Source: JBBSAT01 sp044223665
GTDB taxonomy: Bacteria; Myxococcota_A; Polyangia; Polyangiales; Sandaracinaceae
Assembly: GCA_044223665.1 (NCBI GenBank)
Contig: JBGALT010000007.1
Span: forward strand, 39,026 to 103,025
DNA length: 64,000 nt
Direction of reading: 5' to 3'
Under the pieces are notes generated by a model. The model was not told where the DNA came from. It saw only the letters and a list, made by a program, of their open reading frames with translations, and did not search any database. Of this stretch, positions 24,263 through 33,240 are shown piece by piece; positions within the stretch are counted from its first letter, which is position 1, and every line of letters begins with the position of its first letter. The position numbers and the translations under genes were made by a program.

Positions 24263-24793
24263 TCAGGGAATGGGCTCGAAGGTCATCCGAAAGCGACACG
24301 GAACGACCAAGGAGCCTCGATCGACCAGGAAGCTCGCGCTGACCCCGCTCGCAGGGGCCGAGAACGTGCCCACGATGGAGCTCCCACCGTCGGGAGTCGG
24401 GCAGTCGGCGGTGATGGCCCAGGTACAAGGGACGTCCGTCGGGAGAATCGAAAGCATGCCGCCGCCGCACATCCCGCCGTAGTCCGCGGGAGTAGGCGGC
24501 ACGTGCACGGTGAGACTCCCCGACACCGGACTGCCGAAGCAGCCGGCCGGCTGGTCGTCTCCGCCGAGGGTGACCCGGACGACGTGTGCGCCTGGCGTCA
24601 GGCAAGCGGCACCCGTATCGACCGAGACGTCCGTCGCCGTGCCTCCGCTCCCTCCGTCCGATCCGGTCTCGCGACCATGGGACGCATGACAGCTCGCGAC
24701 GAGACCGAGCGCGAGAGCAGCGGTCGTTCGAAGCAGCGCGTGTGTAGCCAAACGGCCGAGGATGGCGTCTCGTCGAGCTCTCGCAACGGACAT
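24263..24793 (-). CDS. Small lipoprotein of unknown function
   Basis: 176 aa from ATG 24793. TAALALGLVASC is a lipobox signal peptide. A Gly/Ser/Asp linker follows (GSDGGSGGTATD). The rest has six or more Cys and beta-rich sequence (HVVRVTLGGDDQPAGC, SGSLTVHVPPTPADY, VPCTWAITADCPTPDG). Domain unknown. Starting at 24886 instead would add 31 non-signal residues. Confidence 0.65.
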   Translation of the reverse strand: MSVARARRDAILGRLATHALLRTTAALALGLVASCHASHGRETGSDGGSGGTATDVSVDTGAACLTPGAHVVRVTLGGDDQPAGCFGSPVSGSLTVHVPPTPADYGGMCGGGMLSILPTDVPCTWAITADCPTPDGGSSIVGTFSAPASGVSASFLVDRGSLVVPCRFRMTFEPIP

Positions 24794-24879
24794 GGTCGAA
24801 ACCTGGTCGTTCCGGAACGAGCCGCCTCGACCTCGGTCGAGCGGGCCCGCGAGCGACCGCCTCGAGGTGGTGTTCCGGC

Positions 24880-25440
24880 TCACCATCCGTCACTCGCGAG
24901 CAGCTGCTCGATCGCCGGGCCTACCGCGGCCACCAACTGGTCCTGGTCCTCTTCCCGGAGCCTTCGCTCGCCCAGGACTGCGCCGCCGGCTGCGAACAGA
25001 GTGATGTCGACGACGGGCACACCCCGCATCCGACTTCCCACCTCGACGCCGCCGCGGATCATGGGAACGCACGGCCCGCGTGCCCAGATCGTTCGCGCCA
25101 CCAGCAGCCGCGACCCGCCCGTACCCCGCAACAGCCGTCGCACGCAGTGTGGCTCGGTCGGATCGCACGCCACCGACCGAGTTTCCACGCGCCGAGTATC
25201 CAATGCCGCGCGTGCGGCGTTCCCGACTTGCGTCGCCAGCTCCACGAGATCGGTGTCCGACGCGGTCCACAGTGCGACGCGATCCTGGGCTCGCGCGTGG
25301 CCCACGGCGTCGAGCGTGAGCACGAAGAGCATCGACCAGAATGCGAGCTTCTGGGCGCTCCCGCGACGCACGCTCGTGGCGCTCCCGCGGGGCGCGGTCC
25401 GAGCAGGTGGCTGAACGGGTTCCCGGCCCATGCGCGTCAT
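24880..25440 (-). CDS. Exported protein with a TolB-N-like or DUF-type domain, unknown function
   Basis: 186 aa from ATG 25440 (or 25431). A signal peptide, LAFWSMLFVLTLDAVGHARAQ, precedes a small domain of about 140 aa: VALWTASDTDLVELATQVGNAARAAL, two Cys around 75-85 (ACDPTEPHCVRRLL), SRLLVARTIW, VVDITLFAAGGAVLGERRL, DQLVAAVGPAIEQLL. The pattern resembles periplasmic proteins that compute a variability term from stored parameters and is common in myxobacteria, but no name can be given. It is divergent from the 25543 gene. Confidence 0.62.
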   Translation of the reverse strand: MTRMGREPVQPPARTAPRGSATSVRRGSAQKLAFWSMLFVLTLDAVGHARAQDRVALWTASDTDLVELATQVGNAARAALDTRRVETRSVACDPTEPHCVRRLLRGTGGSRLLVARTIWARGPCVPMIRGGVEVGSRMRGVPVVDITLFAAGGAVLGERRLREEDQDQLVAAVGPAIEQLLASDGW

Positions 25441-25542
25441 GCTGCGCGATCGGATGGACGGGCCCACCGATATTTCTCGCCAGCGCATCCCACCGAGACG
25501 ATCCGCGGCGAGGTTCGCGAACCGCCGCCGTACGTTCGACCC

Positions 25543-26007
25543 ATGAGCGAGACATTGGGCGAGCCCGAGCTTTCGTTTCCGGACCGCGACGGCCTCGGAT
25601 GGGTGGGCCTGCTCGGCGGGCTCGCCTGCCTGCTGCCAGGCTTGCTGCTGCTGGGCCTGATGCCGACGGCGACTTCCACGAGTTGGACCGCAGACGCTCT
25701 GGGCGGCGTGTGCCTCGTCGTCGCGCTGCTGCTCCTGGGTTTCGGCTTCTCGTACTCGTCCTTGCGGGACATCGTCGGCAAGCCGACGTGGCACGTGTCG
25801 CGCACGCACGTTTGGCGCGTGCGTGGTGGTCGGGTCGTCGATCGGCTAGCGCTCCGTGATCAGCGCTCCGTGAGGATCGTCGATGTGCGCCGGCGCGGCG
25901 TGACGGTGCGGAACAAGGTCCAGCTCGACGACCAGTCGATCACCGTGCCCGATCAAGACGCAGCTCGGCGGGTTTGGGAGCACTGGCGGAGGGCGACGGC
26001 GCAGTGA
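25543..26007 (+). CDS. Membrane protein with two helices and a PH-like soluble tail
   Basis: 154 aa from ATG 25543. Two hydrophobic helices lie at about 22-42 (LLGGLACLLPGLLLLGLM) and 52-72 (LGGVCLVVALLLLGFGF). The tail WHVSRTHVWRVRGGRVVDRLALRD, VRIVDVRRRGVTVRNKV is beta-rich, like bacterial PH domains. The stop TGA shares its last base with the ATG of the next gene (TGATG), so the two are coupled. Confidence 0.72.
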   Translation: MSETLGEPELSFPDRDGLGWVGLLGGLACLLPGLLLLGLMPTATSTSWTADALGGVCLVVALLLLGFGFSYSSLRDIVGKPTWHVSRTHVWRVRGGRVVDRLALRDQRSVRIVDVRRRGVTVRNKVQLDDQSITVPDQDAARRVWEHWRRATAQ

Positions 26008-26330
26008 TGCAGCGACGTCTCTTGCGCGGGCTCGACCGGTCCGCGTCGAGAGTCAGGCGCAACGTGCGGCTGTGGGCGCTGTTCTTCGTGGGCTTCGGAG
26101 CGCCGCTCGTCGGTTGCAAGCACGCATCGAGTCGGAGCAACGACATCTGTACGGGCCCAGCGGCGCCGGCGGGATGCGGGATGAAGTGCTCGGCAACCTT
26201 CGCCTGCGCACCCGGCACGCACTGTGAGGCGGGCCGCTGCGCGGCGGAGTGCAGTGACGATCATCCATGCGCGACTGGCGCGTTCTGCGGTAACGGATTC
26301 TGTTTCATGCCCCACACCGACCCGATCTGA
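26007..26330 (+). CDS. Small Cys-rich lipoprotein
   Basis: 107 aa from ATG 26007. The signal region VRLWALFFVGFGAPLVGC ends in a lipobox. The mature part has about 12 Cys in pairs (CAPGTHCEAGRCAAEC, CATGAFCGNGFC), the pattern of EGF/Dickkopf-like knots found in myxobacterial lipoproteins. It is translationally coupled to the preceding membrane protein. Function unknown. Confidence 0.72.
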   Translation: MQRRLLRGLDRSASRVRRNVRLWALFFVGFGAPLVGCKHASSRSNDICTGPAAPAGCGMKCSATFACAPGTHCEAGRCAAECSDDHPCATGAFCGNGFCFMPHTDPI

Positions 26331-26420
26331 GGAGTGTCGCGGTCTGCGTCGACGCTCGGGTGCCGAGCGAGTCGGCTCCGCACGAATCGCGTGCGCCGGT
26401 CGTGCGCCGGCGGGCCAACC

Positions 26421-26534
26421 TCAGGTGCTCATCTCGCTCGCGAGGTACGCGATCATCCCGGCCGTCGCGGCCAGGCTCACGATCAGCCCCAGGATGATGA
26501 CGAGGCCCGTCGGAAACCCTTCGTCGTTCGACAT
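26421..26534 (-). CDS. 37-aa single-helix membrane protein
   Basis: Too short for routine ORF calling. ATG 26534, ending TGA 26421-26423, with GGAGGG about 8 bp upstream of the start. The peptide has an acidic N-terminus (MSNDEGFP) and one transmembrane helix (LVIILGLIVSLAATAGMIAYL). A strong ribosome-binding site, the clear helix and lack of overlap with other genes support expression. Possible roles are regulator of a membrane complex or one component of a toxin system; neither is shown. Confidence 0.6.
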   Translation of the reverse strand: MSNDEGFPTGLVIILGLIVSLAATAGMIAYLASEMST

Positions 26535-26693
26535 GAGAGACCCTCCGACGTGGGTCATTCATGCCCCATGCCGCCCACCTCGACGACGGAATCGGCGGTA
26601 GCGCGCAAAGACTGCGCGAGCGAGCGCGCGGCCTGCACGGGCCCCGGGGCCGATTCGGTCGGACGGGGCTGGCGAGAGCCCCGCGTGGGCACG

Positions 26694-26822
26694 TCAGAAG
26701 AACCCGATCAGGTACGCGATCGCGCTCGCATGCGCCGTGAACGTGACGAGCGCCAGCAGGCGGAGGGCCGGTGGCCAGGTCTCGGCTTCGTTCTCGACGG
26801 GCGCGGGCGGCATCGACTTCAT
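26694..26822 (-). CDS. 42-aa single-helix membrane protein
   Basis: ATG 26822 to TGA 26694-26696, with GGAGG five bases before the start. The N-terminus is acidic and proline-rich (MKSMPPAPVENEAE). One helix follows (LRLLALVTFTAHASAIAYLIGFF) and ends at the stop. It lies 159 bp upstream of the 37-aa protein on the same strand, and both share an acidic head and an AYL segment late in the helix, so they may be related or co-expressed. Confidence 0.6.
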   Translation of the reverse strand: MKSMPPAPVENEAETWPPALRLLALVTFTAHASAIAYLIGFF

Positions 26823-26927
26823 TTCGTCCTCCGCCGCCTGCCTTACACGCATCGTGCCGAGGGAGAACCGCGCGCGAATGGCCTCCCGAGCGAAGGACGT
26901 GCGCGCAGGGCGCAGCTCCTGCGTCCA

Positions 26928-27968
26928 TCAGCCCGGCACGGCGCTCGCTCGGTAGGGCCCCTCGTCCGGCGCTCGTCGGGCGCGCTCGATGCCGGCGGCG
27001 AGCGCGCTCGCCTCGGCGCCCGAGCCGCACGGGACCTCGACCGTGCGGGCGACCAGCGTCGCGTCCGGCACGAGCGAGAGGTGCACCCGGGGACCGCTGA
27101 CCTCGACCGTCGCGATCCGCGCGAACGGAACGAGCTCGGTGGGCTCGCCCTCGGAGGCGAGCTGTAGCCCGCCCGGGTGCAGCGTGGCCCGAGCCCGCGC
27201 GGTCTCTCCGAGCGCGACGACGATCCACGCGCCGAGCCCGATCGCGAGCACGCAGAGCACCACCGGGCTCGCGGCGCCGAAGCGCGCGCCGGTCAGGCGC
27301 CAGACTTCGTCGAAGAACCCACCGTCGAGCGCGTGCGGCGCGAAGAACGTCACCGCGCGGTCCGGTGCGCCGAGGAAGGGACGTGCGAGCCACGAGAGCT
27401 GTGCGCCCGCCAAGAGCTGCGTCGCCATCCACGCGACGACCACGCGTCGAGCGATCGCACGCCGGGCGGTGAGCCGCTCGACGAGGCGGAGCAGCGAGAG
27501 CACGCCGGCGATGCCGGCGACGGCGATCGTCAGCGTGTGCGCGAGCACGATCCACTGGGCGATCGACGACGCGCCGGCGCTCTCCGGCGGCGCCAAGGTG
27601 AGCGCGACGAGGATCGCCGCCGGCGTCAGCGCCCCGAGGAGCATCGCCGTCACGGCGAGCGAGACGAGGATCGAGACCACCGACTGCGCCGGGCGCAGCC
27701 GCGCACCGAGCAGCGGCGCCAGGACGGCGCTCGAGCCGGCCGTGAGCATCGCGACGCCGAGCAGGACGGCGGGGAGCTTGAGCGCGCCGAAGAGCGCCTG
27801 CGTCGGGGCTCGCCAGATCCCGAAGGCGGCTCCGTACGCGGCGCCGCCCACGGCGATCGCGAGCACGGCGGCCCGAGCGATCTCGGCGAGGCGCTCGCCG
27901 CGACGAATGCGATCCACCAGCTCGGCGTCGAGCCCGAGCAACGCCCCGAGCGTGGCGGGCACCGTCAT
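26928..27968 (-). CDS. Multi-pass membrane protein of unknown function
   Basis: 346 aa from ATG 27968 (MTVPATLGALLGLD). Six or more hydrophobic segments lie between residues 30 and 245 (AAVLAIAVGGAAYGAAFGIW, LPAVLLGVAMLTAGSS, VVSILVSLAVTAMLL, WIVLAHTLTIAVAGIAGVLSL, VVLCVLAIGLGAWIVVAL). The C-terminal 85 residues are soluble, beta-rich and PH-like (PTELVPFARIATVEVSGP). Two bases separate it from the upstream membrane gene, so they form an operon. The transmembrane pattern of both resembles Yip1-type proteins. Role unknown. Confidence 0.75.
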   Translation of the reverse strand: MTVPATLGALLGLDAELVDRIRRGERLAEIARAAVLAIAVGGAAYGAAFGIWRAPTQALFGALKLPAVLLGVAMLTAGSSAVLAPLLGARLRPAQSVVSILVSLAVTAMLLGALTPAAILVALTLAPPESAGASSIAQWIVLAHTLTIAVAGIAGVLSLLRLVERLTARRAIARRVVVAWMATQLLAGAQLSWLARPFLGAPDRAVTFFAPHALDGGFFDEVWRLTGARFGAASPVVLCVLAIGLGAWIVVALGETARARATLHPGGLQLASEGEPTELVPFARIATVEVSGPRVHLSLVPDATLVARTVEVPCGSGAEASALAAGIERARRAPDEGPYRASAVPG

Positions 27969-27970
27969 CG

Positions 27971-28729
27971 TCAGGTCCCCAGGCAGTCGACGAGGTGCGA
28001 GAGGAAGAACGTGCGCGGCGCGAGCCACGTGGCCTCGGCTGGGCCGACGAGCGGGCGAAGCGTGGTCGCGAGCTGGAGCGCGACCAGCACGAACACGACG
28101 CTCCAGGCGCCGAGACCGCGGAGCGGCGCGCCTGCGCTGGCGCGGAGTGCGCGCTTCACCAGCCCGAGCCCGAGGCCCACCGACACGAGGAAGACGACGA
28201 GGTAGAGTGTCCCTGCCAGCGCGAGCGAGCTCGTCGCTGCCGAGAGCACCCAGGCGATGGGGACGAGCGCCACGGCGAGCACGGCCGCGAGCGCGATCCC
28301 CATCGCGAGCGAGCTGGCGGTGTCGCGCACCGGCTGCGTGCCACCACCGAGCGCGGTCAGCACGTGCAGGCTCGGGAGGCAGACGAGGCCGGTGAGGGCC
28401 GTCAGAAGGACGAGCTTCAGCGGAACGAGCGCGAGCTGAGCGCCTCCCGACCACGAAGCGAGCGCGAGCCCCGTGGCGAGGATCGAGGCGATCGCGAGCG
28501 CGGTGATCGCGCCCCAGCCGCGGCCCTCGCCGAGCGTCGCGAGCAAGCGCGCCGGCGCGCGCAGGAGCGCGTCGAGGACTACCGCGACGCTCGGTGCGGG
28601 GATCGACGCCGCGTCGGGGGTGGTGTCTTGCACGCCGCTCCGGGGCCAGGCGCCGGCCTCGGCGACGTGATCGTCGGGGGATGGGGGGGCGGGAAGGCGC
28701 TCGGGGCTCTCGAAGGGATGTCCGTCCAT
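27971..28729 (-). CDS. Yip1-like multi-pass membrane protein
   Basis: 252 aa from ATG 28729, with GGAGG a few bases upstream. Residues 1-70 are polar and Pro/Asp-rich. Five or six helices follow (WGAITALAIASILATGLALAS, VPLKLVLLTALTGLVCLPSL, LAMGIALAAVLAVALVPIAWVL, LYLVVFLVSVGLGLGLV, VVFVLVALQLATTL). It is probably paired with the product of the next gene. The longer frame to 29614 is a shadow of exonuclease III. Confidence 0.75.
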   Translation of the reverse strand: MDGHPFESPERLPAPPSPDDHVAEAGAWPRSGVQDTTPDAASIPAPSVAVVLDALLRAPARLLATLGEGRGWGAITALAIASILATGLALASWSGGAQLALVPLKLVLLTALTGLVCLPSLHVLTALGGGTQPVRDTASSLAMGIALAAVLAVALVPIAWVLSAATSSLALAGTLYLVVFLVSVGLGLGLVKRALRASAGAPLRGLGAWSVVFVLVALQLATTLRPLVGPAEATWLAPRTFFLSHLVDCLGT

Positions 28730-28894
28730 GGGTCCTCCGGTGACCACGACGAACGAGCAGGGCGATTCCTTTCCGGCACCGGGTGAGCGGTCGATGCGGG
28801 GTGGCGAGCGGTCGCGATCCGAGCGGGTGACGGCGCAGAACGGCGAGCGGTCGCGTGTGGCCATCCCGCGGCGGCCGACCCATGCTCGGCCGCC

Positions 28895-29644
28895 ATGAAG
28901 ATCGTCACGTGGAACGTGAACGGGATCCGCGCACGCGAGGCCCAGCTCCACGAGCTCGTCACCACGCAGAAGCCCGACGTCGTGTGCCTGCAGGAGACGA
29001 AGGCCACGCTCGAGCAGGTGCCGCCTACGCTCGTCGAGCTGCCGGGCTACTGGTGCTACTGGCACGGCGAGAAGGGCTACTCCGGCGTCGCGCTGCACTT
29101 CGCCAAGTCGTCGTTCCCCGCGCGACCGGAGTACTTCCATCCCGACTTCGACCACGAGCACCGCATCGTCTGCGCGCGCGTGGGCGCGCGGGTGATCGCC
29201 TCGATGTACGTCCCCAACGGCGGCAAGGACTTCGCGGCCAAGGAGCGCTTCCTCGACGCGCTCGATCTCTTCGTGAAGGCCGGGCACGCGCGCGGCGACG
29301 AGCTCGTGCTCGCGGGCGACTACAACGTGGCGCGCGAGCGGCGCGACGTGCATCCCTCGCTCCAGAAGGAGCAAGAGATCGGTCAGACACCGGGCGAGCG
29401 GGCGAAGATCGCAGGGCTGCTCGCCGAGGGCTTGGTCGATCTCGGACGGCACTTCGCGCCCGACGACGATCGGCTCTACACGTGGTGGGCGCCGTGGCGG
29501 AACCTGCGCCAGAAGAACGTGGGCTGGCGGCTCGACTACGTCCTCGCGAGCGAGTCGGTGGCGAAGAAGGCCGTCTCGTGCACCGCCTCGCGCGAGTTCG
29601 GCACGAGCGACCACGGCCCCGTCACGGCCGTCTTCGACGAATGA
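28895..29644 (+). CDS. xthA: Exodeoxyribonuclease III / AP endonuclease
   Basis: 249 aa, the usual size. Catalytic motifs of the exonuclease-endonuclease-phosphatase fold are all present: TWNVNGIRAR (8-12 region), CLQETK with metal Glu (about 36), VASMYVPNGGKD with the catalytic Tyr region, LAGDYNVA (Asp and Asn, about 150), WWAPWRNLRQKNVGWRLDYVLAS, and terminal SDHGPV with the catalytic His. It repairs abasic sites and trims 3' ends in DNA. It is divergent from the membrane-protein operon. Confidence 0.96.
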   Translation: MKIVTWNVNGIRAREAQLHELVTTQKPDVVCLQETKATLEQVPPTLVELPGYWCYWHGEKGYSGVALHFAKSSFPARPEYFHPDFDHEHRIVCARVGARVIASMYVPNGGKDFAAKERFLDALDLFVKAGHARGDELVLAGDYNVARERRDVHPSLQKEQEIGQTPGERAKIAGLLAEGLVDLGRHFAPDDDRLYTWWAPWRNLRQKNVGWRLDYVLASESVAKKAVSCTASREFGTSDHGPVTAVFDE

Positions 29645-29656
29645 TCTCGGCGGCGG

Positions 29657-31174
29657 TCACAAGTTGCACATGAGCACCGTGGTGCATCGCGCTGGACTGA
29701 AGCCGTCGCAGCAGACGCGTCCACTCGTGCACTGGCCGCCCGCCGGGTTGCACGCGCCAGCGGCGTCGCACTGGTACTGCCCGCACTGGTAGGAGTCGTC
29801 GACGCAGCTCGTCCCCGCGGGCGCCAGCGGGCAGGCCTGCATCTCGGTCCGGGGGCCGGTCGCGTTGCAGCTACCCCCGCCGCACACGTAGTCCGTGCAC
29901 GTCCGGGTCTGCATCTGTCCCGTCGCGTGGCAGTCGCCGATGTAGGTGCACGCGCCGGTGAACGCGCCGCAGGACGACGCCATGCACGCGACTCCGTCCC
30001 GGCTCGTGAGCGAGCAGCCCTGCACCTCGTCGTACGCGCCGCCGAAGCCGCACGCGCCGCCGCCGCAGACCCTGTCTCGGCACGAGCGCGACTGCGATCC
30101 CGCGGTCGAGCACGGATCGCCCGTCGCGGCGGTGCATGCCCCGTAGGCGCCACAGTCCGTTCCTCCGCACGCGAGGCCGTCCTGGGAGCTGCGCGTGCAT
30201 CCCTGCGTCTCGGTCGAGGGGGTGGCGACGCACGCGCTGCTCACGCAGTGGAACGTGTGCACGGTGCGGCTCTGCGTTCCGTTCGCCGTGCACTGGTCGG
30301 CGAACTCGCAGCTGCCGTAGCTACCCATGATCGGCAGCGGGCACTCGGAGTCGTCGGCGCACGTGCCGCAACGATGCCGCGCCTCGTCGCACGCGGCCCC
30401 GCCGCAGGGGTCGCCCGAGTGGATGCTGCACGCGCCGCCGCCGCAGAGGTCGGTGCCGTTGCAGAACACGCGGTCGTCGCAGCCGTTCGAGTTGGGCACG
30501 ATCGAGCACGTCCCGTCGGCGTTGCAGACCGAGTCGGTGCAGCCGTTGCCGTCGTCGGGGCAGCCGAAGGTGCTGCAATTCCCGCCGCCGTCCGGGAGCG
30601 GGCCGGTGTCGGGGAGCGGGCCGGTGTCGGGGAGCGGGCCGGTGTCGGGGAGCGGGCCGGTGTCGGGCCGCGGTCCAGCATCCAGCCCGCCGTCGCGGAC
30701 GATGCCGGCGTCGATCACGCGCGGAGGAATGCCGGTCCAGTCCATCGGGACGACGTCGATCGACGCGCAGCCGTGCTCGCTGCAGCTCTCGCCCGCCGGA
30801 CAGACGATCGTGGCGCACGCCCGCCAGAGCACGAGGTGGATCGTGCGCGTCTCTCCCCGCACCAGCGTGACGCGCGCCGATCGCGAGACGAGCTCGGTCG
30901 GGCCGTGCATCCCGGTCGCCGTGACGGTCACCGGGCCGAGCGCCGGTCCCGCGGGCACGAGCGTCAGCGTGTAGGGCAGGCTCGACGCCGAGACCATGCG
31001 CTGCTGCATCCGATGGTGAGAGCCGTCGGGGCCGAGCACGTCGACGTCGATCTCGTCGAGCGCCGCCGGCACGTCGTAGTCGGTGTCGATCACCACGATG
31101 AGCTGGGTCGGCGGCTGCGAGCCGCAGCCGGCGATGGCCATCCAGCCGAACAGAGCGATGCCGCAGTACTTCAC
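29657..31174 (-). CDS. Large Cys-rich lipoprotein
   Basis: About 505 aa from GTG 31174 (GTG 31183 possible). The lipobox is WMAIAGC. Residues 20-140 form a beta-sandwich-like domain (LIVVIDTDYDVPAALDEIDVDV, GPVTVTATGMHGPTELVSRSARVTLVRGET). A linker of repeated GPLPDT units (four copies, 18-bp DNA repeats) follows. The C-terminal 290 residues carry about 40 Cys in repeats such as CNGTDLCGGGAC, CGTCADDSECPL, CGAYGACTAATGDPC. It should be anchored on the surface with a stiff, disulphide-knotted exodomain. Function unknown. Confidence 0.78.
   Translation of the reverse strand: MKYCGIALFGWMAIAGCGSQPPTQLIVVIDTDYDVPAALDEIDVDVLGPDGSHHRMQQRMVSASSLPYTLTLVPAGPALGPVTVTATGMHGPTELVSRSARVTLVRGETRTIHLVLWRACATIVCPAGESCSEHGCASIDVVPMDWTGIPPRVIDAGIVRDGGLDAGPRPDTGPLPDTGPLPDTGPLPDTGPLPDGGGNCSTFGCPDDGNGCTDSVCNADGTCSIVPNSNGCDDRVFCNGTDLCGGGACSIHSGDPCGGAACDEARHRCGTCADDSECPLPIMGSYGSCEFADQCTANGTQSRTVHTFHCVSSACVATPSTETQGCTRSSQDGLACGGTDCGAYGACTAATGDPCSTAGSQSRSCRDRVCGGGACGFGGAYDEVQGCSLTSRDGVACMASSCGAFTGACTYIGDCHATGQMQTRTCTDYVCGGGSCNATGPRTEMQACPLAPAGTSCVDDSYQCGQYQCDAAGACNPAGGQCTSGRVCCDGFSPARCTTVLMCNL
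30594..30666 (-). repeat. 18-bp tandem repeat in a proline-rich linker
   Basis: Four units of GGCCGGTGTCGGGGAGCG in tandem, encoding GPLPDT repeats of the lipoprotein linker. Such repeats readily expand or contract, changing the distance of the head domain from the membrane. Confidence 0.9.
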
Positions 31175-31299
31175 GCGGTGCACGGCCCCATCGTGCCTTC
31201 GATCGAGGGGAGGGAGCAAGGCGAGGCGAGCTCGCGCGCATGCTCGGGGCGCGCTTCGCGGCGGCGCCGCCGTGAGATTTCGCGCTCCGGGCTCGCCTG

Positions 31300-33240
31300 C
31301 TACTCGAAGAGCGCCACGATCGGATCGAGCACCGCCCGCGCGCCGGCGCGGCGCTCGCTCGAGCCGGCCACCCACTTCGCGAGCGAGGGGCCGATCTCGT
31401 AGTACCCGCGCACGAGCGCGCGGCCGATGGCGTTCGACATCAAGTAGCGGTCGCGCGCGCGCCGGAGAACGCCGATGCGCGCGTCGAGCGGCGTGCCGTA
31501 CGCGGCGGTGGCCACGAAGCACGGCGAGACCGTCGTGAAGTGGATGGCGGTGGTCGTGAGCTCGGCCGACGCGATCGAGCCGGCGGCGTGGCACTCGTCG
31601 AAGGCGCGGACGCCGACGTAGTAGGTCGAGCTCGGAAGCAGGTGCCCGAGATCGAAGGTGACGGTCTCGCCGGGCGCCGCGTCGACCGGGACCGTCAGCG
31701 CCTGATCCTCGAGCGTCGCGGCGCTCGCGGGACGCGCGGCGGCGAACGATGCCGCATCGACGATGGGCTCGGTTCCGACGCGCACCTCGTAGCTCACCAG
31801 CCCGCGCGCGATCTCCGGCGCGACGAAGGAGATGCTCGCCCACTCGTGCGAGTGGCGCTGGTCGGTGACGGCATGCGCCGTGAGCGCAGTCGGCGCATCG
31901 GGCGTCATCGCGATCGTGCAGCGGCCGACACAGGTCCCGTCCGGCCCGCACTGCAGCGGCATCGCGCACTCGGCGCCGCCCACGCACTGCATGCCACACT
32001 GCGGAGGTGGGTCCGCGCTCTCGCAGGGATCGAGCACGGGCACGGTCACGCGCAGGCGCACGCCGTCGGTCTCGCTCGCGCGGAGGCGATCGGCGCCGCT
32101 GCCGGGGTGTCCCGCCGGGTCGTCGATCACGCCGCTACCGTCCATCGCGCTCACGTCGCCGCTGAGGCCGTAGAGGTCGCCGTGGCCCACCGGCTCCGAC
32201 GCGGTGTAGACGCCGTCCGCGGAGCCGCCGCCGATGGCGAAGTCGACGCGGTAGAGCACCGAGGGCTGCCCGCGGTAGGGGCCGCCGTAGTCGCAGCCGC
32301 CCTGGCTGATCGCATAACAATCCCAGGCGCCCGCCGGACCGCTCGGCGACTCGCGCTGCCACTCGGGCGGAGCGAAATCGAACTCGGTCGCCGCCTCGAC
32401 GAAGAGGACGTAGTCGCCGTCGGCCCAGTCGTCCGGGACGTCGAACGTGTAGGCGTAGGGCACGTCGCGCGGCGGCGTCGCCATCGTCACCGCGTCGAGG
32501 TCCGGCATCACGCGCGCGCGCTCTTCCGCGAAGGCGAGCAGGTCCTCGTGATCGTGGTGGTGGTCGGCGCACTCCTCGCAGTACGGCACCGGGGTCGTCA
32601 CGTCGCCCCGCGGCGGATAGAGCGACTCGACCGGCATCGTGCGCATGTGCGCCGTCCCGGGCGCGTCCTCGAAGGGCTCGGCGTACGACGCGGCGACGTC
32701 GGCTTCCGTCATGAAGCGGCCCTTGTTGCTGTTGAAGACGCTCGCGCAGCTGACGGCGTCGACGGTCTCGTGACCGCGGAACGAGAGACAGAAGAAGTGA
32801 TCGGGCGTGTTGAAGTACTCGTCGCCGGCGCGAGAGGCGTAGCCCTCCGGGCGGTCGACGAAGATCACGCGGCGCCACGCCTGGCCCGTCGCGTCGAAGC
32901 GACGGTGCGCCCAGATCGGCAGCACGCCCTCGCGGCGGCCGTAGGGCCAGTGGTAGCCGGAGTCCATCTGCATCGCGCCCGGGCGGTTGCCGATGCCGCG
33001 ATACGCGACGGCGTCGGTCAGCCGGAGGGTGCGGAACACGGAGCCGTCGGCGCTCTCGATCCAGATCGCGAGCTGCGTGCGCACCGTCGGGGTCAGCTCG
33101 ATGGTGACCGTGCGCTGCTGCGCCGTCGCGACGCGTGGAGCGAGACAGAGAAGAAAGAGGAGCGCCACCCAGGCAGGCGGCGCGAGGCGAGGCGCCAGCT
33201 CCGAACCCGGCTCTGGCGATCGAGCACTGCCCCTGCGCAT
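31300..33240 (-). CDS. Secreted protein with fibronectin-like region and CFI-box C-terminus
   Basis: 646 aa from ATG 33240. A signal peptide ends ATAQ (about 41). The large N-terminal region has DSGYHWPYGRREG, DEYFNTPDHFFCLSF and a His-rich stretch ECADHHHDHEDLL that could bind metal. A Cys cluster is at about 425-460 (CESADPPPQCGMQC). A FN3-like segment (PTALTAHAV, YEVRVGTEPI, STYYVGVRAFDE) leads to the C-terminus CFVATAAYGTPLDARIGVLRRARDRYLM, which matches the CFI-box sorting/anchoring signal known from many deltaproteobacterial secreted proteins. Function unknown. Confidence 0.78.
   Translation of the reverse strand: MRRGSARSPEPGSELAPRLAPPAWVALLFLLCLAPRVATAQQRTVTIELTPTVRTQLAIWIESADGSVFRTLRLTDAVAYRGIGNRPGAMQMDSGYHWPYGRREGVLPIWAHRRFDATGQAWRRVIFVDRPEGYASRAGDEYFNTPDHFFCLSFRGHETVDAVSCASVFNSNKGRFMTEADVAASYAEPFEDAPGTAHMRTMPVESLYPPRGDVTTPVPYCEECADHHHDHEDLLAFAEERARVMPDLDAVTMATPPRDVPYAYTFDVPDDWADGDYVLFVEAATEFDFAPPEWQRESPSGPAGAWDCYAISQGGCDYGGPYRGQPSVLYRVDFAIGGGSADGVYTASEPVGHGDLYGLSGDVSAMDGSGVIDDPAGHPGSGADRLRASETDGVRLRVTVPVLDPCESADPPPQCGMQCVGGAECAMPLQCGPDGTCVGRCTIAMTPDAPTALTAHAVTDQRHSHEWASISFVAPEIARGLVSYEVRVGTEPIVDAASFAAARPASAATLEDQALTVPVDAAPGETVTFDLGHLLPSSTYYVGVRAFDECHAAGSIASAELTTTAIHFTTVSPCFVATAAYGTPLDARIGVLRRARDRYLMSNAIGRALVRGYYEIGPSLAKWVAGSSERRAGARAVLDPIVALFE

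Noticed and set aside
30594..30666. CRISPR-like array
   Set aside because: The 18-bp units are adjacent without spacers and encode in-frame GPLPDT repeats of a lipoprotein linker.
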